Assembly (NCBI RefSeq): GCF_036825535.1
Contig: NZ_CP098812.1
Span: forward strand, 930,001-994,000
From: Parasalinivibrio latis
GTDB taxonomy: Bacteria; Pseudomonadota; Gammaproteobacteria; Enterobacterales; Vibrionaceae
Length of the DNA stretch: 64,000 bases
Direction of reading: 5' to 3'
The translations under genes were made by a program, and so were the position numbers. Numbering within the stretch: the stretch's first letter is position 1; the number at the start of each line of letters is the position of its first letter. The notes below the pieces were generated by a model, which had not been told where the DNA came from, did not search any database, and saw nothing but the letters and a program-made list of their open reading frames with translations. This document shows positions 8,825 through 17,288 of the stretch, piece after piece.

Positions 8825-8879
8825 AAAAAACAGATATGGCTTATCTGTAAAATATATTGAAACATCAAAAAATGATTTA
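8803..8879. repeat. Spaced 14-bp inverted repeat before puuC
   Basis: TAAATCATTTTTTG at 8803-8816 is repeated in perfect inverse as CAAAAAATGATTTA at 8866-8879, with 49 bases between. A smaller hairpin, ACAGATA / TATCTGT (8830-8836 and 8842-8848), lies inside. These arms may be operators or part of the puuC leader. Confidence 0.5.
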
Positions 8880-8947
8880 TGTATCAAGGGTTTCTGTCAA
8901 TTGGATCAGACTGGTCGGATACAGGCCAGTTATGTCATGGAGCGTTT

Positions 8948-10435
8948 ATGAAGACACGTATGGAATGGGAAGCGTATGCAGATTCACTGTCCATCAACGG
9001 GCAAGCTTTCGTTAACGGCGAATATATTCCGGCGGAATCGGGCGAAACATTTGACTGCCTGAGCCCGGTAGACGGCCGGTTGCTTACAAAGGTGGCAAGC
9101 TGCGGGGAAGACGATGCTGACAAGGCAGTGAAAAATGCACGAGAAACGTTCTCTTCCGGTGTGTGGGCACATTTACCCCCGGCAGAGCGCAAGAAGGTGA
9201 TGATCCGTTTTGCCGACCTGATAGAGCAACACAGCGATGAGCTGGCACTGCTGGAAACCCTGGATATGGGCAAGCCTATCCGTTATTCCAAGGCCGTAGA
9301 TGTGTTCGGCGCTGCCCGTGCCATCCGCTGGTCTGGGGAAGCGGTAGACAAAATCTATGATGAGCTGGCACCCACCCCCCATAATGAAATCGGCATGGTG
9401 ACCCGTGAGCCGGTTGGCGTGGTAGCTGCGATTGTGCCGTGGAACTTCCCGATGCTGATGGCCTGCTGGAAGCTCGGACCGGCGTTGGCTTCCGGTAACT
9501 CCGTGGTGCTCAAGCCCTCAGAAAAATCCCCCCTGACGGCTATCCGGCTTGCACAGATTGCCGTTGAAGCCGGTATCCCAAAAGGCGTGCTCAACGTATT
9601 GCCGGGTTACGGCAACACTGTCGGACAGGCACTGGCGCTGCATATGGACGTGGATACCCTAGTGTTTACCGGCTCCACCAAAATTGCTAAGCAACTGATG
9701 ATTTATGCCGGGCAGTCCAACATGAAGCGCGTCTGGCTGGAAGCCGGGGGCAAAAGCCCGAACATCGTGTTTGCCGATGCGCCAGACCTGAAAGCCGCCG
9801 CCGCATCCGCCGCTTCCGCCATTGCCTTTAACCAGGGTGAAGTGTGTACCGCCGGATCCCGCCTGCTGGTGGAAGCTTCCATTAAAGATACCTTTATAGA
9901 TTTGGTGGTCGAGGAGTTGAAATCCTGGCATCCGGGGCACCCACTGGATCCGGAATCCCAGAACGGGGCAGTGGTGGACGGCGACCAGCTGGCAACCGTG
10001 CTCCGTTATATTGAATCCGGCAAGCAGGAAGGTGCCGCACTTGTTCACGGAGGTGAACAGGTGATGGAAAGTACCGGCGGGTTCTATGTCGCGCCAACTG
10101 TGTTCAGCAATGTGAACAACAACATGGTCATCGCCAGGGAAGAAATTTTTGGCCCGGTGTTGTCGGTTATCAGTTTCGACACGGCAGAAGAAGCCGTTGC
10201 GATTGCCAACGATACTGATTATGGGCTGGCTGCCTCGGTCTGGACATCAGATATCAGCAAAGCTCATAAAACGTCACGGGATCTCCGCTCCGGCATGGTG
10301 TGGGTCAACCACTATGACGGCGGTGATATGACAGCACCGTTCGGCGGTTACAAGCAATCCGGCAATGGCCGGGACAAGTCTCTCCACGCGTTTGACAAGT
10401 ACACCGAAATCAAAGCGACCTGGATCGCGCTCTAA
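8948..10435 (+). CDS. puuC: Gamma-glutamyl-gamma-aminobutyraldehyde dehydrogenase PuuC
   Basis: NAD(P)-dependent aldehyde dehydrogenase of 495 residues acting after PuuB in putrescine breakdown. Catalytic cysteine in GEVCTAGSR (about 300), base glutamate in LEAGGKSPN (about 265), substrate-loop VPWNFPMLMACWKLGP and FTGSTKIAKQL are visible. The C-terminal MTAPFGGYKQSGNGRDKSLHAF is near-identical to E. coli PuuC. The frame is open to an ATG at 8879, but the ATG at 8948 has GGAG in good position and gives the usual length. It is transcribed away from the aminotransferase gene and ends at a terminator before dinB. Confidence 0.9.
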   Translation: MKTRMEWEAYADSLSINGQAFVNGEYIPAESGETFDCLSPVDGRLLTKVASCGEDDADKAVKNARETFSSGVWAHLPPAERKKVMIRFADLIEQHSDELALLETLDMGKPIRYSKAVDVFGAARAIRWSGEAVDKIYDELAPTPHNEIGMVTREPVGVVAAIVPWNFPMLMACWKLGPALASGNSVVLKPSEKSPLTAIRLAQIAVEAGIPKGVLNVLPGYGNTVGQALALHMDVDTLVFTGSTKIAKQLMIYAGQSNMKRVWLEAGGKSPNIVFADAPDLKAAAASAASAIAFNQGEVCTAGSRLLVEASIKDTFIDLVVEELKSWHPGHPLDPESQNGAVVDGDQLATVLRYIESGKQEGAALVHGGEQVMESTGGFYVAPTVFSNVNNNMVIAREEIFGPVLSVISFDTAEEAVAIANDTDYGLAASVWTSDISKAHKTSRDLRSGMVWVNHYDGGDMTAPFGGYKQSGNGRDKSLHAFDKYTEIKATWIAL

Positions 10436-10475
10436 TGGTCTGGTAAGCAATAACGAATTTTTTTCTGTCTGGGTT

Positions 10476-10511
10476 GCCCCCTCAGTTGTACAGTCTGACG
10501 GGGGCTTTTTT
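10476..10511 (+). terminator. Terminator after puuC
   Basis: GCCCCCTCAG pairs with CTGACGGGGGC (one bulge) followed by six T residues. It separates puuC from the dinB promoter. Confidence 0.85.
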
Positions 10512-10563
10512 ACGCCTAAGTTTCTGATTTCAGCCCTACGGGCCGCTCGCACTAAAATCCATA

Positions 10564-10597
10564 TTGACAGTTCTGCATTTACTGATTATTTATACAG
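10564..10597 (+). promoter_or_regulatory. dinB promoter with overlapping LexA box
   Basis: TTGACA at 10564-10569 and TATTTA at 10587-10592 are spaced by 17 bases. CTGATTATTTATACAG at 10582-10597 matches the LexA consensus CTGT-N8-ACAG at seven of eight fixed bases and covers the -10 element, so LexA binding would block RNA polymerase. Transcription would begin at or next to the dinB ATG at 10599. Confidence 0.75.
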
Positions 10598-10598
10598 T

Positions 10599-11675
10599 AT
10601 GAGCGAAGCTGAACTCGAACCCCAAAAAAAGATCATCCACGTTGATATGGACTGCTTTTACGCAGCAGTGGAGATGCGTGACAACCCGTCGCTGAAGGAC
10701 ATTCCGCTGGCGATAGGGGGAGACGCCAACCGGCGTGGGGTGATCTCAACCTGCAACTATGTCGCCCGCAAATATGGCATCCGCTCAGCCATGCCTACCG
10801 CCCGGGCTAAAAAGCTCTGCCCGCGCCTGACGGTTATCCGGGGGGATATGGCCAAATACAAAGAGGTTTCCCGCCAAATCCGGGCCATCTTTGAACGCTA
10901 TACCGATAAAATCGAACCGCTCTCGCTGGATGAAGCCTACCTGGATGTCACCGGTTCATCCCTGTACCAGGGCTCCGCCACCCTGATTGCGGAAGCCATC
11001 CGCCGGGATATTGCGAGCGAACTTAACCTGACGGCCTCGGCCGGTGTCGCACCGGTAAAGTTTGTTGCCAAGGTGGCATCGGATATCAATAAACCCAATG
11101 GCATTTGTGTGGTAACGCCGGATGACCTGCCGGAGTTTGTCCGCAAACTGCCGCTGGAAAAGATCCCCGGAGTCGGGCATGTCACCCTTGGCAAGCTCCA
11201 TGACCTTGGCCTGAAAACCTGCGAAGACATCCAGCACAGCAACCAGCAAACCATGATCCAGCATTTCGGCAAGTTCGGGGTCTCCCTCTGGCAACGCTCC
11301 CACGGAATCGACCGCCGGGGTGTGGTCACTGAAAGGGTACGAAAGTCCCTTGGTGTAGAGCGTACCCTGTCAGCTGATATCTTAACCCCGGATGAGTGCT
11401 GGAATGTGGTTGAATCCCTTTACGATGAGCTGGAAACCCGCCTCGCCCGGGTACAAAGCGACAAACGCGTCCTCCGCCAGGGCGTAAAACTCAAGTTCGA
11501 TGACTTCCAGCAAACCACGGTGGAACACACCCACCCGGAACTGGAAAAAGAGTACTTCAAGCCCCTGCTGCAAGAAGCGCTGGGCCGCCAAAAAGGCCGA
11601 GGCATCCGGCTGGTCGGGTTGGTGGTGGGCATTTGCCAGGATGGGGATGTACCGCAGTTGAGTTTTGGGTGGTGA
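10599..11675 (+). CDS. dinB: DNA polymerase IV (DinB), SOS translesion polymerase
   Basis: Y-family polymerase of 358 residues that copies damaged templates with low fidelity. Catalytic carboxylates are in IIHVDMDCFYAAVE (D16, D18 region) and SLDEAYLD (about 110); the thumb HhH motif is IPGVGHVTLGKL and the little-finger domain contains RQGVKLKFDDFQQTT. The frame is open well upstream, but homology starts only a few residues before IIHVD, so the ATG at 10599 is chosen. No Shine-Dalgarno is visible before it, and the predicted transcription start coincides with it, so translation may be leaderless. The C-terminus lacks an obvious beta-clamp QL-rich tail beyond VPQLSFGW. Confidence 0.93.
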   Translation: MSEAELEPQKKIIHVDMDCFYAAVEMRDNPSLKDIPLAIGGDANRRGVISTCNYVARKYGIRSAMPTARAKKLCPRLTVIRGDMAKYKEVSRQIRAIFERYTDKIEPLSLDEAYLDVTGSSLYQGSATLIAEAIRRDIASELNLTASAGVAPVKFVAKVASDINKPNGICVVTPDDLPEFVRKLPLEKIPGVGHVTLGKLHDLGLKTCEDIQHSNQQTMIQHFGKFGVSLWQRSHGIDRRGVVTERVRKSLGVERTLSADILTPDECWNVVESLYDELETRLARVQSDKRVLRQGVKLKFDDFQQTTVEHTHPELEKEYFKPLLQEALGRQKGRGIRLVGLVVGICQDGDVPQLSFGW

Positions 11676-12100
11676 GATCTTTCAACCCCTGATGTCGTTC
11701 CCGCAAAGGGGGAAATGTCGCGCGGTTTTTCTGGGCGGGGGAGGTTTTGCATATTATGCGTTAGACCTAACACTCATTCGTATCGTGTTAATGTGATTTT
11801 GATTTAGTTTTAGTTTTATTTACTGTGTATTTGGCTTGCTCTGCTAAACCTAGCTATTGATAGTAAGCTGAGAGTGAGTGATTTATTAAAGACTTCAATG
11901 CATTCAGCAAAAAGGGGCACTGATGTACACTATGAAATTACTCCTAAATAACTATTCCTAATTATGCTACATCTGGCATTTATTGCATTTTTCCGAGCTA
12001 CAAACCATGTTCCCTATGACAGACTTGCATTACAAAGTGTTAAGCAGGTACTTATGCAATCCCTTTAGTCTCTAGTCACCGGCGAATGACCTACTATTAG
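11676..12100. other. AT-rich non-coding accessory interval after dinB
   Basis: About 425 bases with many stops in all frames, clearly more AT-rich than the neighbouring genes. No intact gene is seen. A short motif GTTAGACCTAAC occurs at 11760-11771. It grades into the recombinase relic that follows. Confidence 0.5.
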
Positions 12101-12443
12101 GAACAGCTATTTAGAAGGCAGCAGAGTATCAGTCAATGGCTCTACTCTGTATCCCTAGATGCAAGCAGTTTTCTATTTCCACATTGTCGCCGTAAAGAGC
12201 AACCTTTCAGTTACTCATTTTATCGTTTGTTTATCAGGTATTAGACTGTAAAACTGGGGTGAATGCAGAATATTATGGAGCCCATTCAATGTGTCGCACC
12301 AAAACTTCTTTGATATATGCCAAAACAAAAAATAATACGGTGGTACAGATTTATTTGGCCATTCGAAGCTAGAAAATACGATTCGTTACCTTGGCGTTGA
12401 ACAGAAAGACACTTTGAGATTTTCAGAGTTAACTGACTGTTAG
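12101..12443 (+). pseudogene. Tyrosine recombinase (integrase) C-terminal relic, frameshifted
   Basis: Three consecutive stretches in different plus-strand frames align in order with the catalytic half of a phage-type tyrosine recombinase. At 12101-12241 the first frame gives SLDASSFLFPHCRRKEQPFS, like the LFPS...LSTRQYAR region. At about 12262-12357 the next frame gives EYYGAHSMCRTKTSLIYAKT and VVQIYLG, the box with the catalytic arginine. At 12345-12443 the third frame gives GHSKLENTIRYLGVEQKD and ends in TAG; this holds the H and the nucleophile tyrosine. The last switch is explained by loss of one G in TTTGGCC at 12355-12360. The N-terminal half is missing or unrecognisable, so the gene is dead. 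Confidence 0.75.
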
Positions 12444-12453
12444 AGGCATTGAT

Positions 12454-12484
12454 ATAGGCTTTTCGCTACCATCGAAAAGCCTAT
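12454..12484. repeat. Perfect 12-bp inverted repeat just past the integrase relic
   Basis: ATAGGCTTTTCG (12454-12465) and CGAAAAGCCTAT (12473-12484) form a perfect stem with a 7-base loop, 11 bases after the relic's stop. There is no strong T-tract. It could be an old terminator of the integrase or part of an attachment site. Confidence 0.7.
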
Positions 12485-12863
12485 GTCCATTCCTATTTTA
12501 CATAACAGTACACAGGTAAATCCCGCCAGAACACAGCCCGATTTTCACTACTAGCAGATATGGAACTGATTCTTCATTTATTAGTAATCAAGGCAATGAT
12601 GAGAAATCATATATGCGTTGAAATAAGCTTACCACTTGATAAAGCTATAAATCTAGGGAGAAGTTTCTAAAATAACATGCTGAAATTAATTGACATCATG
12701 ATATGAGATCGCGCAAAATAGTCGCGGCTTTTCATGAACGCCAGCCCACCCCAAGGCAAATCTCTATAGAGAATCACTTGTTTGTATTTTGTTTAATAGA
12801 CTTTCGTGCCTATTGGGTGCGGCGAGGGGTGCGCTGTTTGCTCAAAGGCTATAGGAAAGCGTC
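12485..12863. other. AT-rich interval before the orphan gene
   Basis: About 380 bases without a credible gene; it must contain the promoter of the gene at 12864. AGGAAAGCGTC immediately before that ATG serves as its ribosome binding site. No other feature was recognised. Confidence 0.4.
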
Positions 12864-13619
12864 ATGTCAAATCATAAACAAAATTTAGTATCCCACGTAA
12901 AAAAACAAGCCAAATGCCTCAGTAAATCAGAACCTGAAAAATGTTATAACGATTGTTTGAACATCATCGCTAAACAGTTGGGTTATCAGGACTACTATAA
13001 TGTTTTACAAAGTAGTAAACTTTCGGTTAAAAAAACACATCCCCTTGAATCCTATTGTGAGGAAATAAAAACCGTATTATTGAGTTGTGTCGAAGCAAGT
13101 GAATACTATCGCGATCTGTCTTACAAAGAACCAGAGTTTCCTGAAAATTTATATATAACTCAAATAGAGAGAAATAACCTCCCTGGAGTTCATAAATTTA
13201 GTAAAGACGAAATTGCTGAAGAACTTTTTTCTCTGCTGTTTGTTCAGGTTGATATTAATTCAGATTTACACAAGATTGAATGGCTTACACGTTGGGCTGT
13301 ATATAAAGATAAAATAAAAGAAATCGGATATGATTTACTAGAATCCGACATTAATCAGCATCGTGAGTTGGGCTATTTGCTAGTTTCGTTAGGGCATTAC
13401 TATCGTTCTTTAATGGATAATTGCTCACACAAAATCGGGGATCATATCGATTTTAAGTCCTATTTCGGTTACTGGTTGCACTCTATGCATGCTAATGATG
13501 AAAGTAACTCAACCATTAAATCATTACGGTTTAATTTTTCTGTCGCGTCTCCTGTATTTGCAAATAACGCTACAAGTTGGGCGCCTGAGTGGTGGTTAAA
13601 ACAAGCTGGCCGCATTTAA
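12864..13619 (+). CDS. Orphan hypothetical protein in accessory patch
   Basis: A 251-residue soluble protein with no signal peptide or membrane segment; I do not recognise its family with confidence. The first 50 residues (AKCLSKSEPEKCYNDCLNII then AKQLGYQDYYNVL) resemble a short helical module seen at the N-terminus of assorted accessory proteins, with a pattern of helix, A.QLGY.dW/Y..L. The remainder is mostly helical and rich in aromatic and acidic residues (EWLTRWAVYKDKIKE, SYFGYWLHSMHAND, APEWWLKQAG). AT content and codon use (AAA, TTA, GAA dominate) differ from flanking genes. With an integrase relic just upstream it is best viewed as cargo of a decayed mobile element. Defence or toxin roles are possible but unsupported. 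Confidence 0.7.
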   Translation: MSNHKQNLVSHVKKQAKCLSKSEPEKCYNDCLNIIAKQLGYQDYYNVLQSSKLSVKKTHPLESYCEEIKTVLLSCVEASEYYRDLSYKEPEFPENLYITQIERNNLPGVHKFSKDEIAEELFSLLFVQVDINSDLHKIEWLTRWAVYKDKIKEIGYDLLESDINQHRELGYLLVSLGHYYRSLMDNCSHKIGDHIDFKSYFGYWLHSMHANDESNSTIKSLRFNFSVASPVFANNATSWAPEWWLKQAGRI

Positions 13620-13647
13620 TTATACGCTCACAAGGTGTAATCATACT

Positions 13648-13680
13648 TGCCACTGGTCGAAACGGTGGCATTTTGATTTT
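13648..13680 (+). terminator. Terminator after the orphan gene
   Basis: TGCCAC / GTGGCA stem (13648-13653 and 13665-13670) followed by TTTTGATTTT, about 30 bases after the stop. Confidence 0.65.
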
Positions 13681-13856
13681 TTGGATACCAGCAATTATGC
13701 GAATTTAGGGAACGCGTCTTCCTCTTCTAAATTGAAAATGTCCCAATATAAATCTTCTCTGCACCATACAGGATGCCTGCCTTCGCAGGATCGACAACTG
13801 TGTTGGCTTCAGGGTATTGATGTGGCGATAAGAGTCTGTTCAAGCAAGACACCCAC

Positions 13857-13884
13857 AAAAAATCCCGCAATTGCGGGATTTTTT
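13857..13884. terminator. Bidirectional terminator next to pepD
   Basis: AATCCCGCAA / TTGCGGGATT is a perfect stem flanked by A-run and T-run. It ends pepD on the minus strand and any transcript from the accessory patch on the plus strand. Confidence 0.9.
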
Positions 13885-13903
13885 GTTTCTACCGGTTTGC
13901 CGG

Positions 13904-15361
13904 TTACGCTTTCTCAGGAATGCGCTTCAGCAGGGTAACCAGTTGGTCCCAGTACAGGGCAACATCTTTGATGTTTACCTGCTCATCCGGTGAGTGAGCA
14001 CCGGTGATGGTTGGGCCGAAGGAGATCATGTCCATGTCAGGGTATGGCTTCTTGAAGAGGCCACATTCCAGGCCGGCGTGGATCACGTTGATGTTCGGGA
14101 TGCGGCCGTACATCTCTTCGTAGGTTTCACGGAACAGGTGCATGATCTGGGAATCCGGATCCGGCTTCCAGCCTGGGTATGCGCCGTCAAATGCGATGTC
14201 AGCACCCGCCAGTTCGGCTACAGAGGCCAGCATGCCTTCTACCATGTCACGGCCGGTGTCGATCAGCGAACGGATCAGGCACAGTACGGTGATGGTGTTG
14301 CCTTCGGTAGTGATAACGCCCACGTTCAGTGAGGTTTCAACCACACCCTTGATGTCATCGCTCATGCGGATTACACCGTTAGGGCAGGCGTTCAGGGCAG
14401 CGATAAAGCGCGCCTGGTCCTGAGGGGCCAGCACAGTCTGGGCTTCCGCTGCGTTGATGTTCATCTCGATAGACGGTTCAACGGCTGCCAGCTCTTCTTT
14501 CACCATGGCTTCGAAGTGGGCGAACAGGTCAGCCAGCTTCTGCTTGTTCTCTTCCGGCAGGGCAACAACGGTGAAGGCTTCACGAGGAATCGCGTTGCGC
14601 AGGGTACCACCGGTGATTTCTGCAATCTTCAGGCCCAGCTCTTCAGCGTGGCCGGACAGGAAGCGGGCCAGCAGTTTGTTGGCATTGCCACGGCCGGTGT
14701 GGATATCACAACCGGAGTGGCCGCCGCGCAGGCCTTTCAGTTGCAGCTGGACAGCAACGTGACCGGCAGGGATGTCCTGGCGCTCAACGTTGAAGGTCAT
14801 GTGTGCGTTCACACCGCCAGCACAGCCCATGTAGACTTCGCCTTCTTCCTCAGAGTCGGTGTTCAGCAGAATGTCGCCTTCCAGCCAGCCTTGTTGCAGG
14901 CCGAATGCACCGGTCATACCGGCTTCTTCGTCGATAGTGACCAAAACTTCCAGCGGGCCGTGCTCAACGGTTTTGTCTGCCAGTACTGCCAGGCAAGATG
15001 CCAGGCCGATACCGTTGTCAGCACCCAGTGTGGTACCACGGGCGGTTACCCACTCACCGTCAACGTAAGCCTGGATAGGGTCGGTCAGGAAGTCGTGTTC
15101 TGTGTCTTCGTTCTTTTGGGGAACCATGTCCATGTGTGCCTGCAGCACCACACCACGACGGTTTTCAAAGCCCGGTGTTGCAGGCTTCTTGATGAAGATG
15201 TTACCCACTTCATCACGGCGTACTTCAAGGCCCTCTGAGCTTGCCCAGTCTACGATGAACTGTGCAACTTTCTCTTCGTGCTTTGATGGGTGTGGGATAG
15301 AGCAAATCTTGTCGAAGAACTGCCAAAGCAGTTGTGGTGAAAGGTTGCTGATGTCTGACAC
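13904..15361 (-). CDS. pepD: Aminoacyl-histidine dipeptidase (peptidase D)
   Basis: Zinc-dependent M20-family cytosolic dipeptidase, 485 residues, which cleaves Xaa-His dipeptides such as carnosine. Metal ligands are seen in LQAHMDMVPQ (histidine near residue 80), GTTLGADNGIGLA (aspartate near 119), TIDEEAGMTGA (catalytic and metal glutamates near 150) and LNTDSEEE (aspartate near 174). The internal dimerisation/lid domain begins after KGLRGGHSGCDIHTGRGNAN. Length and motifs match E. coli PepD. It faces the accessory patch across a shared terminator; its promoter lies between it and the chemoreceptor gene, which is on the same strand. Confidence 0.95.
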   Translation of the reverse strand: MSDISNLSPQLLWQFFDKICSIPHPSKHEEKVAQFIVDWASSEGLEVRRDEVGNIFIKKPATPGFENRRGVVLQAHMDMVPQKNEDTEHDFLTDPIQAYVDGEWVTARGTTLGADNGIGLASCLAVLADKTVEHGPLEVLVTIDEEAGMTGAFGLQQGWLEGDILLNTDSEEEGEVYMGCAGGVNAHMTFNVERQDIPAGHVAVQLQLKGLRGGHSGCDIHTGRGNANKLLARFLSGHAEELGLKIAEITGGTLRNAIPREAFTVVALPEENKQKLADLFAHFEAMVKEELAAVEPSIEMNINAAEAQTVLAPQDQARFIAALNACPNGVIRMSDDIKGVVETSLNVGVITTEGNTITVLCLIRSLIDTGRDMVEGMLASVAELAGADIAFDGAYPGWKPDPDSQIMHLFRETYEEMYGRIPNINVIHAGLECGLFKKPYPDMDMISFGPTITGAHSPDEQVNIKDVALYWDQLVTLLKRIPEKA

Positions 15362-15508
15362 AGGTCTCTCCCCTGAATAGGTTGAAAAACATCAGTCTGA
15401 GAACAGGATATCCTGCCCTCAGACATTTTTCTGGTATATGTGGGCTAATAAATAGCGTTGCCACAGCATACCACTGACCTTTTTCCGTCTCTACGGTTGG
15501 AGGGAAGA

Positions 15509-17149
15509 TTACACCCTAAATTGTGAAACCGTCGCTCTAAGCTGATCGCCAATCACCACTAGCTGTTCGCTCTGCCCGTTCATCGCCTCGCCCTGTTCAA
15601 CCGTACTGCGGCTGTGCTCTGCCAGGGTGTTGAGGTTAACGTTAATCTCTTCGGTGGCTGCCGCTTGCTGTGAGCATGACTGGGCAATGGAAGTGCTCTG
15701 GTCATCAATATGGCGGACACGCTGGTCGATGGTTTCCAGTGCGTTAATTGCCTCATTGGTGTGCTCAGCAGTGGTAGCTGATTGCGACTGGGTGTCCACC
15801 ATGCGCTGCTTTACCGCTCCGGCGTGCTTTTGCAGGCTGAGGACAATCTGCTCGATTTCATCGGTAGAGGCCTGGGTACGGGTGGCGAGTGTCCGTACTT
15901 CATCAGCAACCACGGCAAAACCCCGGCCCTGTTCACCGGCGCGGGCTGCCTCGATGGCGGCGTTGAGGGCCAGCAAGTTGGTTTGCTCTGCGATGTTGCG
16001 GATAACGTCCAGTACCGTGCCGACGTTGTGGGATTCCTCAGCCAGGGTTTCAGCTTCCGTGGCCGTTTCCTTAAGCAGCCGGGCAAGGGTGGCCATTTCA
16101 TTGTTGGCAGAAGAGAGGACCGATTGCCCGTGCTGGCAGGCGGCGGTTGCTTCTTCGGAATAGCGGGATGTCTGTTCGGCAGACGACGCCACCTCCTGGT
16201 TGGCCGCCAGCAGCTCATTCACTGCGGCGGAAATGCTTTCCAGCTCCATGCTCTGCTGGCGGGCTAGGGCGGTGGATTTTTCCGAGGCGCTTCTGATATG
16301 AGAGGCAGATTCGCTGACCTGCGCGGTCACTGGGCCCAAATCGGATATTGCTGAGCGCATTTTGCTGATAAAGCGGTTAAAGAAGCGGGCAATTTCTGTC
16401 AGTTCATCCCGGCCGGACTCTTCCAACTGGCGGGTAAGGTCACCGTCGCCGTCAGCAATGTTGTGCAGCGCATTGGCTGTTGCCTTGCTGGGGACTGAGA
16501 TGGAACGGCCAATCCACCACGCCGCGAGGGATGCGACAACCAGAATAAGCAGCAGGTCTTCAGCAAGCTTGATCAGCTGGTCGTTGTACATGGCTTCCAC
16601 GTCATCAATGTAGATGCCGGTGCCGATAATCCAGTCCCAAGGGCCGAATTTCTTGACGAAAGAGAGTTTGGGTACGGCTTCCTCACCGCCCGGTTTTGCC
16701 CAGTAGTAGGTAACAAACCCTTCCCCTTGCCTGCGGGTGATATCTACCATCTGGTTGAACATCAGGTTGCCCTGCTGATCTTTAAAGCTGGAGAGGTCTT
16801 TGCCGTTCAATGCCGGTTTAACGGCATGTTGCACCATCTTTGGGGTACTGTCGTTAATCCAGAAATAGTTACCGCCGTCATAACGCTGGGCGCCAATGGC
16901 TACCAAGGCCATCTTTTGTGCCTCTTCCTGTGTAATTTCGCCGTTGCTGGCTTTTTGGTGGAATTCTTCCGCTATGGAGTAGGCAGCTTCTACCAGGTTC
17001 TGCGTTTTAACCTTCTTACCGTCGAGAATGGCACTGTAATAGTCTGATGATATGAACCCGGCTGGAACGAGCAGTGCAAGGATAACCAGGAACACGAGGA
17101 AATAGATGCGAGTGAAAATGGGATATCGGCGAAGGTATGTTGAGGCCAT
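15509..17149 (-). CDS. Methyl-accepting chemotaxis protein with a single Cache domain
   Basis: Inner-membrane chemoreceptor of 546 residues. TM1 is at about 12-32; the periplasmic part to residue 190 looks like an sCache_2 domain (YDGGNYFWINDSTP at 90-103, WDWIIGTGIYIDDVE at 171-185). TM2 is about 196-214, followed by HAMP and a long coiled coil. The signalling tip, with RNIAEQTNLLALNAAIEAA at 384-402, is the universal CheA/CheW-binding hairpin. sCache_2 receptors commonly sense small carboxylates; the ligand here is unknown. No CheR-tethering pentapeptide is at the C-terminus. HexR-type palindromes lie 140-215 bases upstream, in the region shared with the divergent small RNA locus. Confidence 0.9.
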   Translation of the reverse strand: MASTYLRRYPIFTRIYFLVFLVILALLVPAGFISSDYYSAILDGKKVKTQNLVEAAYSIAEEFHQKASNGEITQEEAQKMALVAIGAQRYDGGNYFWINDSTPKMVQHAVKPALNGKDLSSFKDQQGNLMFNQMVDITRRQGEGFVTYYWAKPGGEEAVPKLSFVKKFGPWDWIIGTGIYIDDVEAMYNDQLIKLAEDLLLILVVASLAAWWIGRSISVPSKATANALHNIADGDGDLTRQLEESGRDELTEIARFFNRFISKMRSAISDLGPVTAQVSESASHIRSASEKSTALARQQSMELESISAAVNELLAANQEVASSAEQTSRYSEEATAACQHGQSVLSSANNEMATLARLLKETATEAETLAEESHNVGTVLDVIRNIAEQTNLLALNAAIEAARAGEQGRGFAVVADEVRTLATRTQASTDEIEQIVLSLQKHAGAVKQRMVDTQSQSATTAEHTNEAINALETIDQRVRHIDDQSTSIAQSCSQQAAATEEINVNLNTLAEHSRSTVEQGEAMNGQSEQLVVIGDQLRATVSQFRV

Positions 17150-17288
17150 AAGTCAGTACTTCCGTGTTGAATTTTTTGTAATAGATTGCGAATAGCATTT
17201 TCCACAGGCCAATACTCTACCAAGGTTGCGACTCATTTCACTGCTTGATTTGCATATTTTCCAAGCAGATCAACTCTTGAATCTGAAT

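Noticed and set aside
10365..10598. N-terminal extension of dinB back into puuC
   Set aside because: It overlaps puuC, its terminator and the LexA box; family similarity begins just after 10599.
11756..11775. GCGTTAGACCTAACAC looks like an integron attC core (GTTRRRY/RYYYAAC)
   Set aside because: Only the two overlapping core heptamers are present; no second pair of boxes or folded attC body of 60-130 bases was found around the neighbouring gene.
13681..13938. 85-codon plus-strand frame between the orphan gene and pepD
   Set aside because: It starts on a TTG, crosses a bidirectional terminator and runs into the pepD 3' end; no coding signal.
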